From: Micromonospora sp. WMMD1128
Lineage (GTDB): Bacteria; Actinomycetota; Actinomycetes; Mycobacteriales; Micromonosporaceae
Reading direction: 5' to 3'
DNA: 64,000 bases
NCBI RefSeq assembly: GCF_027497235.1
Contig: NZ_CP114902.1
Span: forward strand, 998,501-1,062,500
Numbering within the stretch: the stretch's first letter is position 1; the number at the start of each line of letters is the position of its first letter. The notes below the pieces were generated by a model, which did not search any database, was not told the origin of the DNA, and was given only the letters and a program-made list of their open reading frames with translations. The position numbers and the translations under genes are program-made. This document shows, one piece after another, positions 28,851-39,394 of this stretch.

Positions 28851-30352
28851 CGCTCTGGGACCCCCGGCTGATGACCGGGCACGCGCCGGACGGCCCCGGC
28901 CTGCTGCGCAACTTCGTCGACGGCGCGTTCGTCGACACCGGCACCCGGTTCACCAAGCGCAGCCCGGTCACCGGTGAACCGGTCTTCGAGGTGGTCGAGG
29001 CGTCGTCCGCGGTGGTCGACGACGCCGTCGCCGCCGGCCGGGCGGCGCTGCGCGGCCCGTGGGGCCGGATGGGGGAACGGGACCGCGCCGAGGTGCTGCG
29101 CCGGGTCGCCGACGAGTTGGAACGGCGCTTCGACGACCTGGTCGCCGCCGAGGTGGCGGACACCGGCAAGGCCATCTCGCAGGCCCGCACGCTCGACATC
29201 CCGCGCGGCGCGGCCAACTTCCGGGCGTTCGCCGAGATCGTGGCGACCGCGCCGACCGAGTCGTTCACCACGGTCACCCCGACCGGCGGCCGGGCGCTCA
29301 ACTACGCGGTCCGCAAGCCGGTCGGCGTGGTCGCGGTGATCGTGCCGTGGAACCTGCCGCTGCTGCTGCTCACCTGGAAGGTCGCCCCGGCCCTGGCCTG
29401 CGGCAACGCGGTGGTGGTCAAGCCCAGCGAGGAAACCCCGGCGTCGGCCACGCTGCTGGCCGAGGTGATGGCCGCCGCCGGCGTGCCGGACGGCGTGTTC
29501 AACCTGGTGCACGGCTTCGGCCCCGACTCGGCCGGCGAGCACCTGACCCGGCACCCGGGGGTGGACGCGATCACGTTCACCGGCGAGTCCACCACCGGCA
29601 GCGCGATCATGCGGGCCGCCGCCGACGGGGTGAAGGCGGTCAGCTTCGAGCTGGGCGGCAAGAACGCCGGCCTGGTCTTCGCCGACGCCGACCTGGACGC
29701 GGCGGTCGCCGGCTCGGTCCGCTCCAGCTTCACCAACGGCGGCCAGGTCTGCCTCTGCACCGAGCGGATCTACGTGCAGCGGCCGGTCTTCGAGGAGTTC
29801 ACCGCCCGGCTGGCCAAGCGCGCGGACGAACTGGCGTACGGCTGGCCGTCCGACGAGGCGACGGTGAACATGCCGTTGATCTCGCACGGCCACCGGGACA
29901 AGGTGCTCGGCCACTACGCGCTGGCCCACATCGAGGGCGCCGAGGTCCGCGCCGGTGGCGGGACGCCGCGCTTCGGCGACGGCCGCGACGGCGGCGCGTA
30001 CGTGCAGCCGACCGTGCTCACCGGGCTGGGGCCGGACGCCCGGACCAACCGCGAGGAGATCTTCGGCCCGGTGGTGCACGTCGCGCCGTTCGACAGCGAG
30101 GACGAGGCGTACGCGCTCGCCAACGGCACCGACTACGGGCTGGCCGCGACCGTCTGGACCCGGGACGTGGGCCGGGCGCACCGGGCCGGGATGCGGCTGG
30201 ACGCCGGCATCGTCTGGGTCAACACCTGGTTCCTGCGCGACCTGCGCACCCCGTTCGGCGGGGTGAAGGCGTCGGGCGTCGGACGCGAGGGCGGCGTGCA
30301 CTCGCTCGACTTCTACTCGGAGCTGACGAACGTCTGCGTTGACCTGGCATGA
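28847..30352 (+). CDS. 2-Aminomuconate/2-hydroxymuconate semialdehyde dehydrogenase
   Basis: An NAD-dependent aldehyde dehydrogenase (501 residues). [21 protein letters not shown], the Glu in FELGGKNAG and the catalytic Cys in [14 protein letters not shown] are intact. By homology and position it oxidises 2-aminomuconate 6-semialdehyde, made by the 3-hydroxyanthranilate dioxygenase and ACMS decarboxylase further down the operon, to 2-aminomuconate. GTG 28847 overlaps the kmo stop; ATG 28872 inside is a weaker alternative. Confidence 0.92.
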   Translation: MTLWDPRLMTGHAPDGPGLLRNFVDGAFVDTGTRFTKRSPVTGEPVFEVVEASSAVVDDAVAAGRAALRGPWGRMGERDRAEVLRRVADELERRFDDLVAAEVADTGKAISQARTLDIPRGAANFRAFAEIVATAPTESFTTVTPTGGRALNYAVRKPVGVVAVIVPWNLPLLLLTWKVAPALACGNAVVVKPSEETPASATLLAEVMAAAGVPDGVFNLVHGFGPDSAGEHLTRHPGVDAITFTGESTTGSAIMRAAADGVKAVSFELGGKNAGLVFADADLDAAVAGSVRSSFTNGGQVCLCTERIYVQRPVFEEFTARLAKRADELAYGWPSDEATVNMPLISHGHRDKVLGHYALAHIEGAEVRAGGGTPRFGDGRDGGAYVQPTVLTGLGPDARTNREEIFGPVVHVAPFDSEDEAYALANGTDYGLAATVWTRDVGRAHRAGMRLDAGIVWVNTWFLRDLRTPFGGVKASGVGREGGVHSLDFYSELTNVCVDLA

Positions 30353-30363
30353 GAGGAGCCGGC

Positions 30364-31158
30364 ATGACCGTGGACATCGAGGCCGCCAACCGGGAACTGG
30401 CCGTGGCCCGGCAGGAGGGGAAACCCTGCCCGCCGTTGCGCGGCCGGCTGCTGCCGGAGGGCGACGTCGAGGCCGCGTACCAGGCGCAGCAGGTCTACAC
30501 CCGGCAGCGCCTGGGCAAGGGGCACCGCCGGGTCGGCGCGAAGATCGGCCTGACGTCCCGGGCGGTGCAGGAGAGCTTCGGCGTCTTCCAGCCCGACTTC
30601 GGGGTGCTCTTCGACGACATGGCCGTCGGCGACGGCGAGGAGGTGCCGATCGGTCGGCTGCTCCAGCCCCGGGTGGAGGCGGAGATCGCCTTCGTGCTCG
30701 GGGCGGACCTGCCGGACGAGCGGGTCACCACGGTGGACCTGATCCGCGCCGTGGACCACGTGCTGCCGGCCATCGAGATCGTCGACTCGCGGGTCGCCGA
30801 CTGGGACATCTCCATCGTGGACACCGTGGCGGACAACGCCTCGAGCGGGTTGTTCGTGCTCGGCACCGCGCCCCGCCGGCTCGCCGACGTGGACCTGCGG
30901 CTGTGCGGGATGGTGCTGGAGCACGCCGGGGAGCCGGTCTCGGTCGGCGCGGGCGCGGCCTGCCTCGGCAACCCGCTGCACGCGCTGCGGTGGCTGGCCG
31001 AGACCATGGCCCGCGCCGGCGACCCGCTGCGGACCGGGGACGTGGTGCTCTCCGGCGCGCTCGGCCCGATGGTGCCGGTCACCCCGGGCGCCGGGTACGA
31101 GGCGCGGATCTCCGGGCTCGGCTCGGTGCGTACCTGCTTCTCGAAGGAGACCTCATGA
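30364..31158 (+). CDS. mhpD: 2-Keto-4-pentenoate hydratase
   Basis: This FAH-fold enzyme (264 residues) adds water to 2-oxopent-4-enoate to give 4-hydroxy-2-oxovalerate. It follows MhpD closely: [35 protein letters not shown] with the metal-binding Glu pair, and [11 protein letters not shown]. The paralog at 33139 is closer to the decarboxylase, so the two roles can be separated. ATG 30364 has GAGAGGAG upstream; ATG 30349 would overlap the previous stop in the style of the rest of the operon and may also be used. Confidence 0.9.
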   Translation: MTVDIEAANRELAVARQEGKPCPPLRGRLLPEGDVEAAYQAQQVYTRQRLGKGHRRVGAKIGLTSRAVQESFGVFQPDFGVLFDDMAVGDGEEVPIGRLLQPRVEAEIAFVLGADLPDERVTTVDLIRAVDHVLPAIEIVDSRVADWDISIVDTVADNASSGLFVLGTAPRRLADVDLRLCGMVLEHAGEPVSVGAGAACLGNPLHALRWLAETMARAGDPLRTGDVVLSGALGPMVPVTPGAGYEARISGLGSVRTCFSKETS

Positions 31159-32087
31159 CTGTCGGCGTGGCGGTGCTCGGGTCGGGCAACATCGGCACCG
31201 ACCTGATGATCAAGGTGTTGCGGCTCAGCGACACCCTGAAGATGGTGGCGATGGCCGGCATCGACCCGGCCTCCGACGGCCTGGCCCGGGCCCGCCGGCT
31301 CGGCGTGACCACCACCGCCGAGGGCGTCGACGGCCTCGTGGCGCTGCCCGAGTTCGCCGACGTCCAGCTCGTCTTCGACGCCACCTCGGCCGGCGCGCAC
31401 AGGCGTCACGACGAGGTGCTGCGCGCGCACGGCCGCACCGTGGTCGACCTGACGCCGGCCGCGCTCGGCTCGTACGTGGTGCCGCCGGTCAACCTCGACG
31501 AGCACCTGGCCGAGCCGAACGTCAACATGGTCACCTGCGGTGGGCAGGCCACCGTGCCGATCGTGCACGCGGTCGGCCGGGTCACCCCGGTCGCGTACGG
31601 GGAGATCGTCGCCTCGATCGCCTCGAAGTCGGCCGGTCCGGGCACCCGGGCCAACATCGACGAGTTCACCGAGACCACCGCCCGGGCCATCGAGGTGGTC
31701 GGCGGCGCCGGGCGCGGCAAGGCCATCATCGTGCTGAACCCGGCCGACCCGCCGCTGCTGATGCGCGACACCGTCTACTGCCTCTGCCCGGACGCCGACG
31801 CCGACCGGGTGGAGATCGCCGCGTCGGTGGCCGACATGGTGAAGACCGTGCAGGAGTACGTCCCCGGCTACCGGCTCAAGCAGGACGTGCAGTTCGACCC
31901 GGTGGACACGTACGCGCCGGTGCTCGGCCGGCACTTCCGCGGCCTTCAGGTGTCGGTGTTCCTGGAGGTCTCCGGCGCCGGGCACTACCTGCCCGCGTAC
32001 GCCGGGAACCTGGACATCATGACGTCGGCCGCGCTGCGCACCGCGGAGCGGCTGGTGGCCCTGCGCGCCAAGGGGGTGCCGGCATGA
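31155..32087 (+). CDS. mhpF: Acetaldehyde dehydrogenase (acetylating)
   Basis: It converts acetaldehyde, NAD+ and CoA to acetyl-CoA and works as a channelling complex with the aldolase encoded next. The 310-residue chain shows the NAD motif [10 protein letters not shown], the catalytic Cys in [14 protein letters not shown], and the C-terminal dimer contact region with RYRL-like residues. ATGA overlaps on both sides couple it to its neighbours. Confidence 0.95.
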   Translation: MTVGVAVLGSGNIGTDLMIKVLRLSDTLKMVAMAGIDPASDGLARARRLGVTTTAEGVDGLVALPEFADVQLVFDATSAGAHRRHDEVLRAHGRTVVDLTPAALGSYVVPPVNLDEHLAEPNVNMVTCGGQATVPIVHAVGRVTPVAYGEIVASIASKSAGPGTRANIDEFTETTARAIEVVGGAGRGKAIIVLNPADPPLLMRDTVYCLCPDADADRVEIAASVADMVKTVQEYVPGYRLKQDVQFDPVDTYAPVLGRHFRGLQVSVFLEVSGAGHYLPAYAGNLDIMTSAALRTAERLVALRAKGVPA

Positions 32088-33142
32088 CCGACCTCTACAT
32101 CCAGGACGTGACGCTGCGCGACGGCATGCACGCCATCGCCCACCGCTACACGACCGACCAGGTGCGTACCATCGCCGCCGCGCTGGACGCGGCCGGGGTG
32201 GCCGCGATCGAGGTGGCGCACGGCGACGGGCTGGCCGGCTCCAGCGTCAACTACGGCCACGGGGCCGCCGCCGACGCGGACTGGATCTCCGCCGCCGCCG
32301 AGGTGCTGACGAACGCGCGGCTGACCACGCTGCTGCTACCCGGCATCGGCACCATCGCCGACCTGAAGGCGGCGAAGGCGCTCGGGGTGACGAGCGTGCG
32401 GATCGCCACCCACTGCACCGAGGCGGACATCTCCGCCCAGCACATCGCCTGGGCCCGGGAGAACGACATGGACGTCTCCGGGTTCCTGATGATGTCCCAC
32501 CTGAACGATCCGGCCGGGCTGGCCGCCCAGGCCAGGCTGATGGAGTCGTACGGCGCGCACTGCGTCTACGTCACCGACTCCGGCGGCCGGCTGCTGATGT
32601 CCGACGTGGCGCAGCGGGTCGACGCGTACCGGCAGGTGTTGGCGCCGGAGACGCAGATCGGCATCCACGCGCACCACAACCTGTCCCTGGGCGTGGCGAA
32701 CAGCGTGCTGGCGGTCGAGCACGGCCGTATCCTCGGCGCCGGCCCGCTCGGTTCTCCGTCCGGACGGACCGTCCGGGTGGATGCGTCGCTGGCCGGGATG
32801 GGCGCGGGCGCCGGCAACGCGCCGCTGGAGGTGTTCGTCGCGGTCGCCGAGCTGCACGGCTGGAAGCACGGCTGCGACGTGTTCGCGCTGATGGACGCCG
32901 CCGACGACCTGGTCCGCCCGGTGCAGGACCGGCCGGTGCAGGTCGACCGGGAGACACTCTCCCTGGGGTACGCGGGCGTCTACTCCAGCTTCCTGCGCCA
33001 CGCCGAGCGGGCCTCGGCGAAGTACGGGGTGGACGTCCGCTCGATCCTGGTCGAGTTGGGTCGCCGCCGGATGGTCGGCGGCCAGGAGGACATGATCGTG
33101 GACGTGGCACTGGACCTGGCGAGCAAGGAGAGCACCTCATGA
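32084..33142 (+). CDS. mhpE: 4-Hydroxy-2-oxovalerate aldolase
   Basis: A metal-dependent class II pyruvate aldolase (352 residues) of the DRE-TIM group. It splits 4-hydroxy-2-oxovalerate to pyruvate and acetaldehyde. [12 protein letters not shown] carries the Arg-Asp pair and catalytic His; the metal-binding [15 protein letters not shown] follows, and [17 protein letters not shown] closes the barrel. It partners the acetaldehyde dehydrogenase before it. Confidence 0.96.
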   Translation: MTDLYIQDVTLRDGMHAIAHRYTTDQVRTIAAALDAAGVAAIEVAHGDGLAGSSVNYGHGAAADADWISAAAEVLTNARLTTLLLPGIGTIADLKAAKALGVTSVRIATHCTEADISAQHIAWARENDMDVSGFLMMSHLNDPAGLAAQARLMESYGAHCVYVTDSGGRLLMSDVAQRVDAYRQVLAPETQIGIHAHHNLSLGVANSVLAVEHGRILGAGPLGSPSGRTVRVDASLAGMGAGAGNAPLEVFVAVAELHGWKHGCDVFALMDAADDLVRPVQDRPVQVDRETLSLGYAGVYSSFLRHAERASAKYGVDVRSILVELGRRRMVGGQEDMIVDVALDLASKESTS

Positions 33143-33912
33143 GCGGGCCGGACGTCGCGGGGATCGCGGAGAAGCTGGGCGCGGCGGCCGACACCGCCAC
33201 CGCGATCCCGCAGCTCGCCGCCGAGACCGGCCTCGACGTGGACGCCGCGTACGCGGTGCAGGAGGCGCTGGTGCGGCGCTGCCTCGACCGTGGTGAGCGG
33301 CTGGTCGGGCTGAAGATGGGGCTGACCAGCAAGGCCAAGATGGCCCAGGTCGGCGTGGACGAGGTGATCTGGGGTCGGTTGACCGACGAGATGCGGGTGC
33401 CCGACGGCGGCACGGTTGACACCGCCGGTTTCATCCACCCCCGGGTCGAGCCGGAGGTGGCGTTCCTGCTGGACCGGCTGCCCGAACCCGGTGAGCCGGT
33501 CGGCTCGTTCACCCGGGCCGTGCGCGCGGTCGCCCCGGCGATCGAGTTGATCGACTCCCGGTACGCCAACTTCACCTTCTCGCTGCCGGACGTGGTCGCC
33601 GACAACACCTCGGCCGCCGCGTTCGTGGTCGGACCCTGGTCGCCGGTGCCGGACGGGTTGGACAATCTGGGCGTGTTGCTGGAGGTCGACGGGCGGGTGG
33701 CGCAGGTCGGTTCGACCGCGGCCATCCTCGGCGACCCGCGCCGCGCGCTCGACGAGGGCCTGCGGCTGGCCGGCCGGCACGGCGTCCGGCTGCGCAAGGG
33801 GTGGGTGTTCCTGGCCGGCGCGGCCACCGCTGCGGTGCCGCTGCGACCGGGCGCGCACGTGCGCGCGGTCGTGGAGAAGCTCGGCACGGCGTCCCTGAGG
33901 GCCCGCCCATGA
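33139..33912 (+). CDS. 4-Oxalocrotonate decarboxylase
   Basis: A second FAH-fold enzyme (257 residues), related to the hydratase at 30364 but of the DmpH/XylI/NbaG type: [15 protein letters not shown], then [13 protein letters not shown] with the metal ligands, and [11 protein letters not shown]. It would decarboxylate 2-oxo-3-hexenedioate (4-oxalocrotonate) to 2-oxopent-4-enoate, usually in complex with the hydratase. It overlaps both neighbours by four bases. Confidence 0.9.
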   Translation: MSGPDVAGIAEKLGAAADTATAIPQLAAETGLDVDAAYAVQEALVRRCLDRGERLVGLKMGLTSKAKMAQVGVDEVIWGRLTDEMRVPDGGTVDTAGFIHPRVEPEVAFLLDRLPEPGEPVGSFTRAVRAVAPAIELIDSRYANFTFSLPDVVADNTSAAAFVVGPWSPVPDGLDNLGVLLEVDGRVAQVGSTAAILGDPRRALDEGLRLAGRHGVRLRKGWVFLAGAATAAVPLRPGAHVRAVVEKLGTASLRARP

Positions 33913-34331
33913 CCAGCCGGGTGGTGGCCGGGAAGGCCGTGCCGCGCGGGGCGTTCCCGCACGTCAAGGTCGCGGGCGGCTTCGTCTTCGTCTCCGGTAC
34001 GTCGTCGCGGCGGCCGGACAACACGTTCGCCGGCGTGTCGGTGGACGAGTTCGGCACCACCGACCTCGACATCCGGGCGCAGACCCGGGCCGTGATCGAC
34101 AATCTCCGCGACCTGCTCCGCTCGGTCGGCGCCGAGCTGACCGACCTCGTGCAGGTGACCAGCTACCTGGTCAGCATGAACGACTTCGGTGGCTACAACG
34201 AGGTCTGGGCGGAGTTCTTCGACGCCACCGGTCCGACCCGGACCACGGTGGCCGTGCACCAGCTTCCGCATCCGCACCTGCTGATCGAGATGCAGGCCGT
34301 GGCCCTACTTCCGTCGGGAGGTCCGTCATGA
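33909..34331 (+). CDS. 2-Aminomuconate deaminase (RidA family)
   Basis: A 140-residue RidA/YjgF-fold protein. [39 protein letters not shown] and the terminal [23 protein letters not shown] match the subgroup that includes AmnD/NbaF, which hydrolyses 2-aminomuconate to 4-oxalocrotonate and ammonia. Generic RidA (enamine deaminase) is the alternative, but position between the decarboxylase and the dioxygenase of this pathway favours the specific role. ATGA overlaps join it on both sides. Confidence 0.88.
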   Translation: MTSRVVAGKAVPRGAFPHVKVAGGFVFVSGTSSRRPDNTFAGVSVDEFGTTDLDIRAQTRAVIDNLRDLLRSVGAELTDLVQVTSYLVSMNDFGGYNEVWAEFFDATGPTRTTVAVHQLPHPHLLIEMQAVALLPSGGPS

Positions 34332-34852
34332 GTGAGATCGCCGAGCCGTTCAGCTTCGCCGGCTGGATCGGGGACAACCAGCACCTGCTCAAGCCGCCGG
34401 TGGGCAACAAGGAGATGCTGCCCGGCAGCGACGACTTCATCGTCATGGTGGTCGGCGGGCCGAACCAGCGCACCGACTTCCACGTCGACCCGTACGAGGA
34501 GTTCTTCTTCCAGGTCAAGGGCAACATGCACATCAACCTGATGACGCCCGAGGGCCCGCGTACGGTGCACGTGCGCGAGGGGCAGATGTGGATGCTGCCG
34601 CGCAACACCCCGCACTCGCCGCAGCGCCCGGAGGCCGGCTCGATCGGCATGGTGATCGAGCGGGTCCGCGAGGAGGGCACGCTGGAGAAGTTCCAGTGGT
34701 ACTGCGCCGAGTGCAGCCACAAGGTGTACGAGGTGGAGTTGCAGGTGCGCGACATCGCCGCCGACCTGCCCCCGGTCTTCGCCGCGTTCTACGGCGACGA
34801 GACCGCCCGCACCTGCGACAACTGCGGCGCGCTGCACCCGGGCAAGGGCTGA
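34328..34852 (+). CDS. 3-Hydroxyanthranilate 3,4-dioxygenase
   Basis: A cupin-fold non-haem iron enzyme (174 residues) that ring-opens 3-hydroxyanthranilate to 2-amino-3-carboxymuconate semialdehyde (ACMS). The iron-binding His and Glu are in [16 protein letters not shown] and a later His in NTPHSPQRP. The C-terminus has two CxxC pairs, WYCAECS and TCDNCG, forming the rubredoxin-like second iron site known from bacterial members. It is the ring-cleavage step that connects kynureninase to the lower pathway. Confidence 0.94.
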   Translation: MSEIAEPFSFAGWIGDNQHLLKPPVGNKEMLPGSDDFIVMVVGGPNQRTDFHVDPYEEFFFQVKGNMHINLMTPEGPRTVHVREGQMWMLPRNTPHSPQRPEAGSIGMVIERVREEGTLEKFQWYCAECSHKVYEVELQVRDIAADLPPVFAAFYGDETARTCDNCGALHPGKG

Positions 34853-35949
34853 TGCCGGTGCCGGTGGTGGACGTGCACACCCACGTCGTACCGAAGGGGT
34901 GGCCGGATCTCGCCGCGGCCTGCGGCGGGTCCGGCTGGCCGTGGCTGCGGGTGGACTCCGAGCGCGCCGCCATGATCATGGTGGGGGAGACCGAGTTCCG
35001 GCCGGTCGGCGCGTCCTGCTGGGACGCGCCCACCCGGCTCGCCGACATGGCCGCCGACGGCGTCGACGTGCAGGTGGTCTCGCCCACCCCGGTCTTCTTC
35101 GGCTACGACCGCCCGGCCGACCAGGCGGCCAAGGTGTCCCGGATCTTCAACGACCTCACCCTTGAGGTCACCGCGGCCGGCGACGGCCGGCTGGTGCCGT
35201 TCTGCCAGGTGCCGCTCCAGGATCCGGACGCCGCCTGCGCCGAGCTGGACCGCTGTCTCGCCGCCGGGCACGCCGGCGTGGAGATCGGCAACCACGTCGG
35301 CGACCGGGACCTCGACGACGCCGGCGTCGTGCAGTTCCTGACCCACTGCGCCGAGGTCGGCGCGCCGGTCTTCGTGCACCCGTGGGACATGCCCGGCGGC
35401 CCCCGGCTGAACCGGTGGATGGCCCGCTGGCTGGCCGGGATGCCGGCCGAGACGCACCTGTCGGTGCTGGCGCTGATCCTCGGCGGGGTGTTCGACCGGG
35501 TGCCGGAGACGCTGCGGATCTGCTTCGCCCACGGCGGCGGTAGCTTCCCGTTCTGGCTGGGCCGCGCCGACAACGCCTGGCACCGCCGGGGCGACCTGGT
35601 ACGCGGCGCGTCGGCCGCGCCACCCAGCTCCTACGTCGACCGGTTCAGCGTCGACTCGGTGGTGTTCGAGCCGGCCGCGCTGCGGCTGCTGGTGGACACC
35701 ATGGGCGCCGAGCGGGTGCTGCTCGGCAGCGACTACCCGTACCCGCTGGGGGAGCGGCCGGTCGGGCAGGTGGTGCACCGTTCGGACTTCCTCACCGACG
35801 CCCAGCGGACCGCGCTGCTCGGCGGCAACGCCCTGCGCTTCCTCGGCTCGGGCGTGCTCGCCGAGCGGAGCGAGGCGATCCGGGAGCTGCTGTCGATCGA
35901 TCGGGACTGGACCGGCATCGTCGACGACGACAAGGTGGCGCCGGCCTGA
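34852..35949 (+). CDS. 2-Amino-3-carboxymuconate-6-semialdehyde decarboxylase
   Basis: ACMSD, a zinc amidohydrolase-superfamily decarboxylase (365 residues), turns ACMS into 2-aminomuconate semialdehyde, diverting it from quinolinate and NAD. The metal ligands are VDVHTHVVP at the start, FVHPWDM in the middle and LLGSDYPYPLGE near the end, with FAHGGGSFPFWLGR between. TGATG junction with the dioxygenase stop indicates coupling. It is the last gene of the operon; a strong hairpin follows. Confidence 0.95.
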   Translation: MPVPVVDVHTHVVPKGWPDLAAACGGSGWPWLRVDSERAAMIMVGETEFRPVGASCWDAPTRLADMAADGVDVQVVSPTPVFFGYDRPADQAAKVSRIFNDLTLEVTAAGDGRLVPFCQVPLQDPDAACAELDRCLAAGHAGVEIGNHVGDRDLDDAGVVQFLTHCAEVGAPVFVHPWDMPGGPRLNRWMARWLAGMPAETHLSVLALILGGVFDRVPETLRICFAHGGGSFPFWLGRADNAWHRRGDLVRGASAAPPSSYVDRFSVDSVVFEPAALRLLVDTMGAERVLLGSDYPYPLGERPVGQVVHRSDFLTDAQRTALLGGNALRFLGSGVLAERSEAIRELLSIDRDWTGIVDDDKVAPA

Positions 35950-35960
35950 CGCGACGGGCG

Positions 35961-35987
35961 CGTCCGTCGCCGATCCGGCGACGGACG
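35961..35987 (+). terminator. Terminator of the kynurenine operon
   Basis: Perfect 11-bp arms CGTCCGTCGCC / GGCGACGGACG with a 5-base loop, 12 bases after the last stop codon. It also lies before the 3' end of the convergent hydrolase gene. Confidence 0.8.
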
Positions 35988-36012
35988 AACCCGAAACTTC
36001 CGCGTGGGCGGG

Positions 36013-36966
36013 TCAGGAGTGCGGGCAGGTGTCCCGGTACTCCTGGATGGCGCTGCCCCGGGGTGCCGGGCAGAGGAACTGCTCGTAGCGGGTGTCGTCG
36101 TCGACGAACCGCTTGAGCCAGGAGATGCTGTACTTCGCGATGGTCACGTTCGGCGAGGTCGGCGCCGAGTGGCCGGCGGCGTTCAACTCCAGGTACGCCT
36201 TGTCGAGGCTGGCCGGCAGGCTGGTGTAGAACGGCTCCGAGTGCGACGAGACCGGGGCCGTGGTGTCGTTCTCGGCGCCGATGACAAGCGTCGGCACGCG
36301 CACCGACGACCAGTTCTTCACGGTGTGCCAGCCGGTCAGCGGGATCGCCGCCTGGAGGCTCGGCCGGGCGGCTGCCGCCGAGAGGCTGCCGCCGCCGCCC
36401 ATCGAGTGTCCCATCACGGCGAGCCGGTTCCGGTCCACCCGGGTACGCACCGAGCTGCTGTTGGCCAGGTAGTCCACGGCGGCCAGGAGCTGGGTGCCCC
36501 GGCTGGCCGGCTGGTCGTAGACGGAGAGCGAGTCGATGGTGATGACCACGAAGCCCTGGGAGGCCAGGCGCGGTCCGAGCCAGGCGACCGCGGACTGGCT
36601 GGAGGTGAAGCCGGGGGAGACGGCCACCGCGCCGAAGGTCCCCTCGGCGGTGCTGGTCGGGTAGTAGATCGTCCCGCCCCGGAAGCCGCTCACGCTCGAC
36701 GCGGCGACAGTGGTCTGGGCGATGGCGAACGGGCCGCGGGTGGCCTCGATGCTCGCCACGGTGGGCGCGGGGCCCCGCTGGTAGGGGTTCGCGGCAAGTG
36801 CCGTGGCGGGCGCGCCGTCGCGGGCCCCGGCCGGCGCCACGGGCAGCGCGGCGAGGCCGGCGGCGGTCAGCGCCAGCGCGAGCAGCGGGCGCAGGGCGCG
36901 CGGTAGGCGGCGGCGCGTCGGCCGGGTCGGGGGTGGGATGCTCTGCGAGTCGGGTACGGGTTGCAC
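36013..36966 (-). CDS. Secreted cutinase / PET-hydrolase-like esterase
   Basis: A 317-residue exported alpha/beta hydrolase. A long signal peptide with twin basic start ends near PAGARD (residue 50); the mature domain starts [12 protein letters not shown], as in thermophilic actinobacterial cutinases. The triad is Ser188 (GHSMGGGG), Asp234 (AENDTTAP) and His266 (AAGHSAP). Phe120 and Met189 would form the oxyanion hole, Trp213 packs on the substrate, and Cys299/Cys314 make the family C-terminal disulfide. Unlike TfCut2 (HFAP), the residue after the catalytic His is Ser267, as in IsPETase. It probably hydrolyses cutin or other polyesters. Start is GTG 36966. Confidence 0.88.
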   Translation of the reverse strand: MQPVPDSQSIPPPTRPTRRRLPRALRPLLALALTAAGLAALPVAPAGARDGAPATALAANPYQRGPAPTVASIEATRGPFAIAQTTVAASSVSGFRGGTIYYPTSTAEGTFGAVAVSPGFTSSQSAVAWLGPRLASQGFVVITIDSLSVYDQPASRGTQLLAAVDYLANSSSVRTRVDRNRLAVMGHSMGGGGSLSAAAARPSLQAAIPLTGWHTVKNWSSVRVPTLVIGAENDTTAPVSSHSEPFYTSLPASLDKAYLELNAAGHSAPTSPNVTIAKYSISWLKRFVDDDTRYEQFLCPAPRGSAIQEYRDTCPHS

Positions 36967-36995
36967 GGCACGCTCCCTGGGGTGGTGGTTGCGGC

Positions 36996-37023
36996 GACAT
37001 CAATCGGGGTCGATCGATTTGTC
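36996..37023. promoter_or_regulatory. Imperfect palindrome upstream of the cutinase-like gene
   Basis: GACA-TC-AATCG is mirrored by CGATT-TGTC about ten bases later. It lies 30 bases before the GTG start in a locally AT-richer spot, so it is a candidate repressor site. Spacing is not symmetric, which weakens the call. Confidence 0.35.
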
Positions 37024-37152
37024 AATCGTCCGCGCCCCCGCGCCGGCCGGGCAATCCCGATCCGGTCATGCCAGCCGGGTATGGCCGGGCCGCCGCCGCC
37101 GGCCGGACGTGTCGTCCGGCCGACCGACCGCCGAACGGGCAGGATGGTGGCC

Positions 37153-38616
37153 ATGGCCGAGCCGCACGACCTGACCGCGCTGGAACAGGCCGCCGCCATC
37201 CGTCGAGGCGAACTGTCCAGCCTGGAACTCGTCGAGCACCACCTGCGCCGGGTCGACGCGCTCGGCGACACCGTCGGCGCGTTCGTCACCGTCACCGCCG
37301 ACCGGGCCCGGGCCGCCGCCCGGGCCGCCGACGCCGTCCCCGCCCCGGAGCGCGGGCCGCTGCACGGGGTGCCGACCGCGATCAAGGACCTGACGCTCAC
37401 CGCCGGGGTGCGGACCACGTTCGGCTCGGCCGCCTTCGCCGACTTCGTCCCGCCCGTCGACGCCGACGTGGTGCGCTTCCTGGCCGACGCCGGGCTGGTC
37501 AGCCTCGGCAAGACCACCACCTCCGAGCTGGGCTGCTCGCTCTACTCCGAAGGGCGGGTCGCGCCGCCGGCCCGCAACCCGTGGGACCCGGCGTACACCG
37601 CCGGCGGGTCCAGCGGCGGCGCGGCGGCCACGGTGGCCGCCGGCCTGGCCCCGGTGGCGCAGGGCTCCGACGGCGGCGGTTCGCTGCGCATCCCGGCCGC
37701 GCTCTGCGGCCTGGTCGGCCACAAACCCAGCCGGGGGCTGGTCTCCGGCGGCCCGCTCGGCTTCGGCGCGTTCGGGCTGCCCACCAACGGGCCGCTCGGC
37801 CGCACCGTCGCCGACGTGGCGGCGCTGCTCGACGTGCTGGCGCAGCCGGTGCCCGGCGAGCCGTACCTGCCGCCCGCCACACCCGCCGGCGGCCATCTCG
37901 GCGCCGCCCGCCGCGCCGACCCCGGCCGGCTACGGATCGGCCGCTTCACCACACCGATGCTCGCCGACGAGCCGGTCCACCCCGACTGCGTCGCCGCCGT
38001 CGACCGGGCCGCCGCGCTGCTCGCCGACGCCGGCCACGAGGTGGTCGACGTCCCCGCACCGCTCGGCCCCGAGGTGTGGCCGATGTTCGAAACCGTCTGG
38101 TACGCGCTGGCGCTCGCCCCGGTGCCCGCCGGCCGGGAGGGCGAACTGCTGCCACTGACCCGCCTCCTGCGCGAGCGCGGAGCGGCGATCGGCGCCGGCC
38201 GGCTGATGGCCGCGCTCGGCGAGCTACAGGCCCAGGTGCGCCGCGGCGTACGCCGTACCGCCGGCTGTGACCTGCTGCTCTGTCCCACACTCGCGGCGCC
38301 GCAGGCGCGGGTCGGCGCGTTCGCCGCGCTCGACCCGGCGGAGGATTTCGACAGGCAGCGGCGCTTCTCGCCGTACTGCGCCGTCTTCAACGTCACCGGC
38401 GATCCGTCCGTTTCGCTGCCGGTCGGCCGGACCGCCGAGGGCCTGCCGGTCGGGGTGCTGCTCACCGGCCGGTACGGCGACGACGCCACATTGATCGCCA
38501 CAGCCGCGCAACTGGAGCACCGCTGTGGCGGATGGGATCAGCACCCCGCAATCTGGCGGGCCGTCGACTCCGCTAACGTGAACAGCACAAGCGAGGTCGG
38601 GCACGGCCCGTCGTGA
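37153..38616 (+). CDS. Amidase (amidase signature family)
   Basis: A 487-residue amidase-signature hydrolase. The Ser-cisSer-Lys triad is visible: Lys in TAIKDLTLT, the cis-Ser in [14 protein letters not shown] region and the nucleophilic Ser in [12 protein letters not shown]. It hydrolyses a carboxylic amide in the cytoplasm; GatA is excluded because no GatB/GatC is near and the C-terminal half differs. ATG 37153 is preferred (GGCAGGA nine bases upstream), though ATG 37144 is possible. It is divergent from the cutinase-like gene. There is no evidence that it supplies the missing formylkynurenine formamidase. Confidence 0.9.
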   Translation: MAEPHDLTALEQAAAIRRGELSSLELVEHHLRRVDALGDTVGAFVTVTADRARAAARAADAVPAPERGPLHGVPTAIKDLTLTAGVRTTFGSAAFADFVPPVDADVVRFLADAGLVSLGKTTTSELGCSLYSEGRVAPPARNPWDPAYTAGGSSGGAAATVAAGLAPVAQGSDGGGSLRIPAALCGLVGHKPSRGLVSGGPLGFGAFGLPTNGPLGRTVADVAALLDVLAQPVPGEPYLPPATPAGGHLGAARRADPGRLRIGRFTTPMLADEPVHPDCVAAVDRAAALLADAGHEVVDVPAPLGPEVWPMFETVWYALALAPVPAGREGELLPLTRLLRERGAAIGAGRLMAALGELQAQVRRGVRRTAGCDLLLCPTLAAPQARVGAFAALDPAEDFDRQRRFSPYCAVFNVTGDPSVSLPVGRTAEGLPVGVLLTGRYGDDATLIATAAQLEHRCGGWDQHPAIWRAVDSANVNSTSEVGHGPS

Positions 38617-38670
38617 CCGTCCACCCGACCCGGAACATTCCTGGTCTCTTTCCGCCTGGGGGCGTTGGGA

Positions 38671-38973
38671 TTGTCTGTTACCGAGACGTTGGTGTTCTTC
38701 GCCGGCATCCCGCTCGCCGCGGTGCTGCTGATCGCCGGCCTGGCGGCGGCCGGCAGCCGTGGCCACGGTGGCGGCGCCAAGCGCTACCGGCCGGGCCGGC
38801 CCTTCGACTTCACTCCGGTGTGGTTCCTCGGCCGCCCGGAGCAGTTGGCCGACTCGGCCGGCGCCGCGCTGACCGCCGGCGCCCAGGCGCCGGCGCTGAC
38901 CAGCCGCAAGCAGGAGCAGGCCGGCCGGGAGGCGCCGGCCGGTGGAACCGGAGGCGCAAGTGACCGTTGGTGA
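38671..38973 (+). CDS. Small membrane protein, hypothetical
   Basis: A 100-residue protein starting at TTG 38671 (or TTG 38665). It has one membrane helix near the N-terminus (LVFFAGIPLAAVLLIAGLAAA), then a basic stretch, then a conserved-looking RPGRPFDFTPVWFLGRPEQL and an Ala/Gly-rich tail. It overlaps the following DUF5130-like gene, so the two are probably expressed together. Function is unknown. Confidence 0.78.
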   Translation: MSVTETLVFFAGIPLAAVLLIAGLAAAGSRGHGGGAKRYRPGRPFDFTPVWFLGRPEQLADSAGAALTAGAQAPALTSRKQEQAGREAPAGGTGGASDRW

Positions 38974-39373
38974 AGCGCGGCCCACGACGGGGGCGGACAC
39001 TCCGCCCGACGTGCTGGACGGGCCGTTCTCGACCCGGCAACTGCTCCGCATCGACGAGGCGCTCCGCCTGGCCGACCAGGGCACCGGCCTGATCTTCTCG
39101 ATCTACGTGGGCGGCCTCGACGAGCCGGTCCGGGAGCACGCCGAGCGGCTGCACCGGCAGCTCGCCGAGCCGGACAAGTCGGTGCTGATCGCGATCTCAC
39201 CCAACCAGCGGCAGTTGGAGATCGTCACCGGCAAGTACGCGCGCAAGCGCATCCCCGACACGTACGCCAAACTGGCCGCGCTCTCCATGGTGGCCGCCTT
39301 CGGCGGCGGCGACCTGGCCGGCGGCGTCATCCAGGGCCTCGACCAGCTCGCCAGCCACGCCGGCAAGGGCTGA
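38960..39373 (+). CDS. DUF5130 family protein
   Basis: A 137-residue protein with a TPM/DUF5130-type fold: FSTRQLLRIDEALRLADQGTGLIFSIYVG, AERLHRQLAEPDKSVLIAISPNQRQLEIVTG, and a C-terminal helix SMVAAFGGGDLAGGVIQGLDQL. TPM-domain proteins are often found on or near membranes, consistent with the overlapping membrane-protein gene. It corresponds to Rv2468c in the conserved order next to pepN. GTG 38960 is chosen for the GGAGG five bases upstream; 38942 is the longer alternative. Confidence 0.82.
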   Translation: MTVGEARPTTGADTPPDVLDGPFSTRQLLRIDEALRLADQGTGLIFSIYVGGLDEPVREHAERLHRQLAEPDKSVLIAISPNQRQLEIVTGKYARKRIPDTYAKLAALSMVAAFGGGDLAGGVIQGLDQLASHAGKG

Positions 39374-39394
39374 TCACCGGGCCGCACACCGACG

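Noticed and set aside
36013..36966. Alpha/beta hydrolase as the missing kynurenine formamidase
   Set aside because: It is exported, on the opposite strand beyond a terminator, and matches cutinases rather than formamidases.
37153..38616. GatA subunit of Glu-tRNA(Gln) amidotransferase
   Set aside because: No GatB or GatC nearby, and the C-terminal region differs from GatA.
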